A stretch of 64,000 nucleotides of DNA from contig CP136069.1 in assembly GCA_032622095.1 (NCBI GenBank), forward strand, positions 82,608,958-82,672,957, given 5' to 3'. Position 1 is the stretch's first letter; every line of letters starts with the position of its first letter. The stretch is from Siphonodentalium dalli. Lineage: Eukaryota; Mollusca; Scaphopoda; Gadilida; Siphonodentaliidae. Position numbers and translations under genes: made by a program. The notes below the pieces were generated by a model that was not told the origin of the DNA, ran no database searches, and saw only the letters and a list, made by a program, of their open reading frames with translations. This document shows, in pieces, positions 57,901-64,000 of this stretch.

Positions 57901-60900
57901 TTCCCTTCCTGACATATTCTCCAACCTGATTCACAGATTAATGCCTCCATGTGTATCTGCCCCGAAATAAATCCCAACAGGGACTAAAAAACAAAGATAA
58001 TTTTATTTTCCCTCTAGCAGTAAATCACTAGTGAACCATTTGGCAGTGAAAAGAATGTTTTTCAGTGCTACTACACACATTGACAATTATTACCTTATTC
58101 TGAAAGATATTGAAACAGACATCGCTAAAAGCAGTGTGGTTGATTCTGCTTGGTTATGTCGTTCTCACTTAACACACTGTTGACTGGTTCTGATTGGGCA
58201 AAAACAAGATTTGTTTCTGCTAGGGGATTGAAAAAATTAGGGTAGGTACTAGTAGGTAGGGAAATTTTGATATATTTTTTTCCAGCTGCAGAGATATTGA
58301 GCAATCTCACTGAGAGCTTTCCGATGATTGGGCCTTAAAAAAAAAGACGTTTGTTTCCGCTAACCCGACCGACCCTATTTTAAACCCCCGACTCTAAACT
58401 TTTTATTGCCATTGCAACAAATTTTTATTTTTTTTAATTTAGGTCCCAATTCATATCATAACAAGATGCAAAACATTTATATATTTATATATATTGACAA
58501 TGATTGACATAAGAAATTTAAGTTTACAAAGAGATTTAAGTTTAACAGTTGGAATCATACTGTAAAGTATGTTTGGCTTTATCTATATTTCATCTGTGAA
58601 AACTTCAAATAATTTGAGTTCAGGTTATTTATCATTCAGCGTTCAGACTTCAGTATTTCAATCAATTACAGCACAGGAACATTAACAATTTGATCAAATC
58701 AACCTGGTTATCAGGTGGGATCTCATAATACGGTAAATACCAAATGAAAAATTAACATAAAAATTAGTACCATATATAGTAATTACTACCTTAATAGACA
58801 TTGTTTCTGTACTACTAGTACATGTAGTATATTTTGTACGGTATGTGTTTCACTTGAATTTTATAAAATAGCCTATTATATGAATTAGAGTGATAATGGT
58901 AAGTCTCATTTCAAGCAGGATAAGCATAATCCATTGAACCAAAAGATATCTGACAATAACTTATAGGCATTTCCAATCCATACATATGTAACAAATCTCC
59001 AAAGTTATGCTTGAGAAACTTGATCTATTGACCTCTCAGTAAAATTCAAATTACTGACTCAAAGTGCCTTAGATTAGCTCTAAATGCAATGGATTTTCAA
59101 AAAATGTCCAGGTGGAGAACCTCCAACATCATCAGGGGGTCACCCCTCCCAAACATTCCTTCGCTCAGGCCTTCAGGTTATGCGTTCGGCATATCATTGC
59201 CCAAAAACAGGTGTCTCCAAAAAATACCTAGATCCTTCACTGAATGTGGAGAAGGTGGTGTTGTGAACCCATCATTAAAAGATCGGTACAAGATGGTCAC
59301 TCCAATATGTGAACAGTGCAGTGGTGCTGGACTGACTCCAGTTGTCACCAGACCATATGGGAAATATTAGGATTATCAAAGACTATATTTATATTATATA
59401 GACTAGTATATATGTAAATATTAAAGCATATGTAAGATTGGAGTTTCTAGTTCCTCCGTCATCTGGGTTAACCTGATTGGGCCTAACAAAGAAATACGTT
59501 TGTTTCCGCTAACGAGCTGAAAAAAATTAGGGTAGGTAGGTAGGCTTAACTTTTTTTTTTTGGTTAACTTTTTTTTTTTCAGTACCTTTAAAAAATAACT
59601 GTATAATACTTGTCAATAACCCAAACTATGCACTTCTAAGCCCCAATCATGTTAACCCAGATGACAGAGAAACTATAAACTCCAATTCAATCTTACATAT
59701 GCTTTAATATTTACATATTACTAGTCTATATATACTAATATAGTCTTCTATAATCCTAATATTTCCCATATGGTCTGGCGACAACTGGAGTCAGTCCAGC
59801 ACCACTGCACTGTTCACATATTGGAGTGACCGTCTTGTACCGATCTCTTAATGATGGCTTCAGAACACCACCTTCTCATCCGCATTCAGTGAAGGATCTA
59901 GGTATTTTTTGAGGACACCTGTTTTTGGGCAATGATATGCCAAAGGCATAACCTGAAGGCCTGAGCGGAGGAAGGTTTGGGAGGGGTGACCCCCCCCCCC
60001 CCCCTGTTGATGGTGGGGGCCACCGGTTCTCACCCTGGAAAATTTGTTAAAATCCATCGCATTTAGAGCTAATCTAGAGCAGAGTCAGTATTTTGAATTT
60101 TACTGAGAGGTCAATTTGATTAAGTTTCTCAAGCATAACTCTGGAATTTTTTTTGGGGTATACTGTTTTGCACCTGTCCGTCTGTCCGTCCGTACATCCA
60201 TCCGATGTCTGTTCATGTCATAACTTGAACAGTAGTACTCGGATCTCAATGAAATTAGGTATGGATGTTCACTGCTATGAGGACATTAAATAGAGGGTTT
60301 CATCGTTTTGTTCGGATTTTCCATTCTAGAGTGTTTCATCTTTGTTTATCTGGAAATGTTGGCTGTTTGGTCCATCCGATATCTGTTCTGAGGTCATAAC
60401 TTGAACAGTAATGCTTGGATCTCAATGAATGTTCACCACTATGAGGAAATTTAATTGCACATTCAACTGTTTTGTTTTGGTTTTTTGTTTTATAGTTATT
60501 CATCTTTGTTTACATGAAAATGCTGATTTTTTGGGTCCATCTGTCTGAGTATAGCAATGATAAGTTATAGATATGCCCAAATCAGGCGGTATGCGCTAAG
60601 AGGGTATGCACCGGACGACAGTCGATCTCTTGTTTTATATGTATGGATTGGAAATGCTTATAGGATATTGTCAGATATCTTTTGGTTCAATGGACTATGA
60701 TTATCCTGCTTGAAATGAGACTTACCATTATCACTCTAATTCATATAATAGGCTATTTTATAAAATTCAAGTGAGACACATACATAATATACTACATGTA
60801 GTACAGAAACAATGTCTATTAAAGGTACACAATCCGATCAAACTCCTCTCAATTACTATTTCAATGGCTTCGGGCGTCAAAAATATTTGATTTGAGTCGA

Positions 60901-63627
60901 GGAAGCCACCCATCAAAGCTCAGATTTATTAGATATCGATTTTAGAAATCTATTATTTTTCATTATCGGGAATACTTTCTGTCCCAGAAGTTTACCGAAA
61001 AAGCCGACCGACATACTCTCGATACTAAATTACATTGAACAAAATGTTGCTATACAACACATTTTGGGCAAATATATACGATAGTTCACAGTCGTTAGCA
61101 TTATTTTTGGATAATTAATCGATTCTGATAACTCAAGTGACCTTTGATAAAATTTTGTTGTTGTTGGAATCTGTTGAGATGGGGACCCTCTGATCGGATT
61201 GAGTACCTTTTAAGTTAGTAATTACTATTTATAGTACTAATCTCTATGTTAATTTTCATTTGGTGTTATGATATCCCACCTGATAACCAGGTTGATTTGA
61301 TCAAATTGTTAATGTTCCTGTACTGTATTTGATTGAAATACTGAAGTCTGCTGAAGGCTGAATGATAACAAACCTGAACTATTTGAAGTTTTCACAGATG
61401 AAAGCTAGATAAAGCCAAACATACTTTACAGTACGTTATGATTCCAACTGTTGAACTTAAATCTTTTTGTAAACTTAAATCTCTTATGGCAATATATATA
61501 AATATATTAATGTTATGCATCTTGTTTTTATATGAATTGGGACGTAAATTGAAAGAAAAAAAAAGAAGAATTTTTTTTTTTTTTTTTTTTTTTGGTCCAA
61601 TTTTTTTTTTTTTTTGCAATGGCAATAAAAAGTTTAGGGTCGGGGGTTTAAAATAGGGTCGGTCGTGTTAGCGGAAACAAACGTATTTTTTGTTTAGGCC
61701 TTGGGGCTAAGAAGTGCATAGTTTGGGTTATTGCAAGTGCAAGTATTATACAGTTATTTTTAAAGATACTGAAAAAAAGCCATATTTCCAACTAAATCAT
61801 TAAAAATTACCCATAATTCTGCTGTGGTTAAGGAGTCTCTTATTTAGGGCATTACTGAACAAGTGCAAATGGATTTCTATTATTTGGTGGGAAATGTTCA
61901 GATAATAAGTTCAACAAACGACCTTGTTGAGAATATTATCTAAACATTTCCTAAGGGAACTATTCGTCATTGAGTATTTAGTGAAAAAAAGGGTTGATTC
62001 CCCCAAATTCAGGCTGGCAAATGGTATGCCCCAATTAGCTCAGCTGAAGACATTTTTTCTTAAAGAAGTCACAAACTATGAGTTGGAAAAACTTAGTGAT
62101 GTGAAAACACCCTGGTAGTGTGATCAAATAGAAATGGAGAATAATCTTGTTCAAAGTAGTAATTTTAGAAAAATTATATCCAAATAGACAACACACACAC
62201 AGTCATTCAAATGTATTAATTAAATGCAGACTCTCGATGGCAAAAACGTTTTCCTTAGATTATCAACGATAGATGTGTCCTGAATCGAGTTATAAATATT
62301 TTCAATTGAGCGTTGTTCAGAGGATGTTTTCAATGGAGTGATACGTTCGATTTGCTTCAGATTTTCGGTGATGTTAGTTTGTTACATTCCTCCAATTGGT
62401 ATAGGGCCCAAATACTAATTTATCAGTTTCATGCACCCAAACAAGTACATAATATATCTTTAAATCAGAACGTGGAAGTAAGAACGTATCTGAAGGCCTG
62501 ACCAACAATCTGGCTGATAGTGCCCCAATGAGCCCATATTCTTGGTCCAAGTATTTCTCACAATGGTTGTATCTTGAAATGTTGCGATCTCTTTATGCAA
62601 CATGTATGTTGTGATAAGCAATTTAATTAATGCTCATTCTTGTGTTATAGGTGCTGCTGGATCACCTTTAGAGAAAACCAGATATGACACTTCTCTCGGT
62701 CTTTTGACAAAGAAATTTGTTGGACTTCTCAGAAATGCTTCTGATGGGGTATGAAAATACAGCTTTAGGCACACACTTTGATTACATGAATCACAATGTA
62801 CTTTCAAACCACTTGTACTTTTGGGTGCAGTAACCTTATCGAAAGCTAGTTTTTATACCCCGTTTGAGAAAACGGTCTTATTATGTAATCAATATGTCTG
62901 TCCATCCACTAACATTTTTGGTTTCCGACTGATAACTCCAGTTTGGATTATTTGATCTGAACAGAAGTTGGTATGTGTATTTCCCAACTTAAATACAAGC
63001 CAATATGGGTTCCGTCCAATTATTTTTTCATGAGTTATGGCCATTTGACCAATTTCATAACATTGTGGTTTCCGACAGATAATCTCCTGTTTGAATTATT
63101 TGATCTGAACCAAAGCTGGTACCGGTATGTGTGTTTCCCAGCTTAAAATACAGGCCAAGTTCGAATATGGGTTCTGTCTAATTATTTTCACATGAGTTAT
63201 GGTCCTTTTTCAACTTAGAATTTGAACACATTTTGCCATTGAAATTAGGGGTATATGATGAACATATTTGAGATATTCTTTGTAAGCTCAAATTCTTACT
63301 ATATTTTGTTGTAGTAAAATTCGATATAGTTGGCAATGGTGGGTAAAGTTTACATTTGCCAAACTGAAAATATATTATTTTTTTTCTCAGGTTTATATTG
63401 CAAAATATGTTTAACTTTGATCTAAAATGTTAATGTTTTGAAACTATATTTAGAAATAGGGGCACAAGTCAAGTTTTCTATTGCTTGAAATCATTATTAT
63501 AGGTTGTTGACTTAAACAAGGCAGCGGAGGACCTAGAAGTTCAGAAGCGGAGGATTTATGACATAACCAATGTGCTAGAAGGAATTAATTTAATTCAAAA
63601 GAAGTCAAAGAACAATATCCAGTGGAA
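51679..63627 (+). CDS. E2F: E2F transcription factor, activator type (E2F1/2/3-like), 5' part; continues past the window
   Basis: Exons 51679-51954, 57640-57745, 62651-62748 and 63503-63627 give 605 nt, 201 codons plus two bases, open at the right edge. Seen: N-terminal tail with IKQE at 50-53 (SUMO-type consensus); KRKLEL at 94-99, matching the cyclin-A-binding KRRLDL of vertebrate E2F1-3; basic linker; winged-helix DNA-binding domain from about 134 ([14 protein letters not shown]) to 201, with the signature [12 protein letters not shown] at 176-187 and KKSKNNIQW. Known: activator E2Fs bind TTTSSCGC with DP partners, drive S-phase genes and are restrained by RB. Still missing to the right: dimerisation and marked-box domains and the RB-binding tail. 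The N-terminal extension plus KRKLEL argue against the E2F4/5 type. Confidence 0.93.
51955..52187 (+). other. Read-through extension of E2F exon 1 with stop and AATAAA
   Basis: Past the exon 1 donor the frame stays open for 69 further codons, to TGA at 52162-52164; AATAAA follows at 52182-52187. The extension includes SSISLKQEQ, which resembles SSIAIKQEP in exon 1. It could encode a short 161-residue form lacking the DNA-binding domain if the intron is retained and polyadenylated early. Equally it may be chance plus a local duplication. Confidence 0.3.
52066..53742. repeat. Local segmental duplication at the start of E2F intron 1
   Basis: Segment a (52066-52243: gggaatgcctcaaattcc ... tgcatgcttgcatgcagtc) recurs at about 53430-53590. 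Segment b (about 53260-53430: cagtcagtattttattatc ... cacataaatgcca-like end) recurs at about 53580-53742. Order is a, then b-a'-b'. Copy a' has a 4-base insertion and a 21-base deletion, so it cannot keep the open frame of the original. Confidence 0.75.
54005..54893. repeat. C-family palindrome opened by an inserted element
   Basis: Left arm gtgtgtcatttgcaaatgaggtccccagaggg (54008-54060) and right arm ccctctgggaacctcattctgc ... gcaaatgacagacacc (54815-54893) are the two halves of one C palindrome. Between them lies a unit bounded by aggccttcgatt and aatcaaaggcct (54067-54808). Confidence 0.65.
55103..56027 (+). mobile_element. Hairpin-ended element D3
   Basis: Left ttttatacgcccttttgaaaaaaaggccgtattata hairpin, GTCC microsatellite, four units ('ttgtccggatgataacttta', 'caaatttggtat', 'ttccgtccgccaattttcacc', 'gagttatgcccc'). 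Right end gagggcgtatattgcacgcccagcgtagctcttgt. Same two ends as D1. Confidence 0.8.
56822..57276. mobile_element. Inverted-repeat element with multiple gtagccagctttt motifs
   Basis: acattaatgccaatggggtc at the left and gaccccatcagcgacattaatggc at the right. Five inner copies of a 23-bp motif (gatcacattcgtagccagc plus tttt), two facing one way and three the other. Fragment at 6168-6230. Confidence 0.7.
57640..57745 (+). CDS. E2F: E2F exon 2 (cyclin-A-binding-type motif)
   Basis: Acceptor ttccag|gcca, donor atcg|gtat. It encodes [13 protein letters not shown] and a basic run ([11 protein letters not shown]). It ends in phase 1, with Gly128 split across the junction. Confidence 0.9.
60155..60633 (+). 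mobile_element. Hairpin-ended element F1 inside the right arm
   Basis: Starts ggggtatactgttttgcacc, then a GTCC microsatellite and two units ('gtcataacttgaacagtaatgc', 'tttatctggaaatgttg'). It ends gggtatgcaccggacgacag, then tcgatctcttgt. The left arm at about 58985-59003 shows the sequence without it. Confidence 0.75.
60823..61209. mobile_element. TTAA-target MITE K4 inside the right arm
   Basis: AGGTACACAATCCGATC and gatcggattgagtacct are terminal inverted repeats, flanked by TTAA at 60819-60822 and 61210-61213. The left arm near 58790 keeps the single-TTAA empty site (taattactaccttaatagac). Confidence 0.9.
61778..61857. repeat. CAGTAATG-family MITE, right-end fragment
   Basis: agccatatttccaactaaatc, ccataattctgctgtggttaaggagtc and gggcattactga match the right arm of 38438-38650. 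Confidence 0.7.
61888..61985. repeat. Short inverted-repeat MITE, copy 2
   Basis: gggaaatgttcagataataagttc and gaatattatctaaacatttcc, followed by gggaactattcgtcattgagtattta, as at 39358-39462. Confidence 0.65.
62651..62748 (+). CDS. E2F: E2F exon 3 (start of DNA-binding domain)
   Basis: Acceptor ttatag|gtgc, donor tggg|gtat. It encodes [19 protein letters not shown] and on to ASDG, the first helix of the E2F winged-helix domain. Phase 0 at the end. Confidence 0.95.
62850..63340 (+). mobile_element. Hairpin-ended element D2 in E2F intron 3, right end lost
   Basis: tttttataccccgtttgagaaaacggtcttatta left hairpin, then 'tttccgactgataactccagtttggatta' and 'gggttccgtccaattatt' units, ending near 'gccattgaaattaggggtat' as in the last part of D1. 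Confidence 0.7.
63503..63627 (+). CDS. E2F: E2F exon 4 (recognition helix)
   Basis: Acceptor attatag|gttg, donor ggaa|gtaag. It encodes [14 protein letters not shown], then [13 protein letters not shown] (the DNA-contact signature) and KKSKNNIQW, ending in phase 2. The following intron runs to the window edge. Confidence 0.96.
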
Positions 63628-63675
63628 GTAAGAACAATATATGGCTTCGATTACTGTTGTCCTTGTTTAAATTAA

Positions 63676-64000
63676 AGACATATTATGGACTTGTTCGGGT
63701 GCATGAAACTGACAAGTTAGTATTCAGGTGCTATGCCAATTGGAGGAATGTAGCATTCTGCTAACATCTTTGAAAATTTCAAGCAAATCGACCGTACCAC
63801 TCCATAGAAAACATCTTCTGAACTACGCTCTCAATTGTAAATATTTACTTCTCGATTCGGGATGCATCTATTGGTGATAAACCACCGAAAATGATTTCGC
63901 CACCAAGAGCCACTGCATTTAATTAATGTATATAAAGAATGACAGTGTGTGTTGTCATTTTGGATATGATAATTGTAAAAATAACTACTTTGAGCAAGAT
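63676..64000. mobile_element. TTAA-target MITE K3, copy 3, cut by the window edge
   Basis: Starts after TTAA at 63672-63675 with agacatattatgga and follows copy 1 (21747-22114) almost base for base to the end of the window. Confidence 0.75.

Larger units (their letters stand above)
58330..61700. repeat. Large inverted duplication in E2F intron 2
   Basis: A module of about 1.15 kb (58330-59485) returns in inverse orientation at about 59640-61697. Landmarks seen on both sides: cgtttgtttccgctaac, aacctggttatcaggtggga, acttataggcatttccaatcc, gccttcaggttatgc, ttctagttcc-type, catctgggttaac. The right copy is longer because it holds element F1 (60155-60633) and MITE K4 (60823-61209). About 75 bp next to the inner junction (59565-59640) also returns inverted outside the right copy (61700-61785). 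Confidence 0.85.

Noticed and set aside
59084-59370. Two overlapping open frames in the left arm of the inverted duplication, with a counterpart in the right arm
   Set aside because: The right-arm copy is disrupted by a C homopolymer and indels; no known domain. Probably a repeat by-product.
1-64000. tRNA, rRNA or other structured RNA genes
   Set aside because: No sequence with tRNA A/B boxes in a cloverleaf context and no rRNA-like segment recognised by eye; a covariance-model scan would be decisive.

Overview
This is a 64 kb piece of an AT-rich, intron-rich animal genome. It carries two recognisable protein-coding genes, both on the + strand, set in a very dense layer of transposable-element remnants. 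The repeat landscape (160-bp tandem cores between a hairpin left end and a hairpin right end, GTCC/GTCT microsatellites, many MITEs) looks like that of bivalve or gastropod molluscs. A marine mollusc is therefore the most likely source; this is inference, because nothing here identifies a species.

Gene 1 (1106-40760) is a complete eight-exon gene for a 419-residue serine beta-lactamase-like protein of the LACTB / 'beta-lactamase domain-containing protein 2-like' group. All eight exons join with matching phases and GT/AG borders, and the SxxK, Tyr and HxG active-site motifs are intact. Its 1.26 kb of coding sequence is spread over 39.7 kb, and almost all the rest is intronic repeat.

Gene 2 starts at 51679 and runs off the right edge. 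Four exons (51679-51954, 57640-57745, 62651-62748, 63503-63627) encode the first 201 residues of an activator-type E2F transcription factor (E2F1/2/3-like): N-terminal tail, KRKLEL cyclin-A-binding-type motif and winged-helix DNA-binding domain. About 310 bp upstream of its ATG, an E-box, a CRE-like site and two opposed E2F consensus sites lie within 48 bp, which suggests that E2F controls its own promoter.

Region by region: 1-1105 upstream of gene 1 with a MITE end; 1249-8725 intron 1 (long-TIR element, degenerate tandem repeat, first pearl-like array); 8918-19138 intron 2 (a MITE, a 3.2-kb pearl-like array of about 19 units, nested TTAA elements, a GTCC-rich element); 19239-24839 intron 3; 24946-25670 intron 4; 25794-34426 intron 5, holding a three-level nest (pearl-like element, then a young LTR element, then another hairpin element inside its 5' LTR); 34609-38981 intron 6; 39213-40577 intron 7; 40761-51300 intergenic (several hairpin-ended elements, a hAT MITE, a Helitron, a palindrome-array MITE); 51300-51678 E2F promoter; then E2F introns with further elements, including a large inverted duplication in intron 2.

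I see no new multi-gene system, no CRISPR array and no RNA gene. The two genes are functionally unrelated (a probable amidohydrolase or esterase, and a cell-cycle regulator). The most informative novelty is in the repeats: several unrelated-looking families share one architecture, and several insertions can be checked against an empty site elsewhere in this same window.
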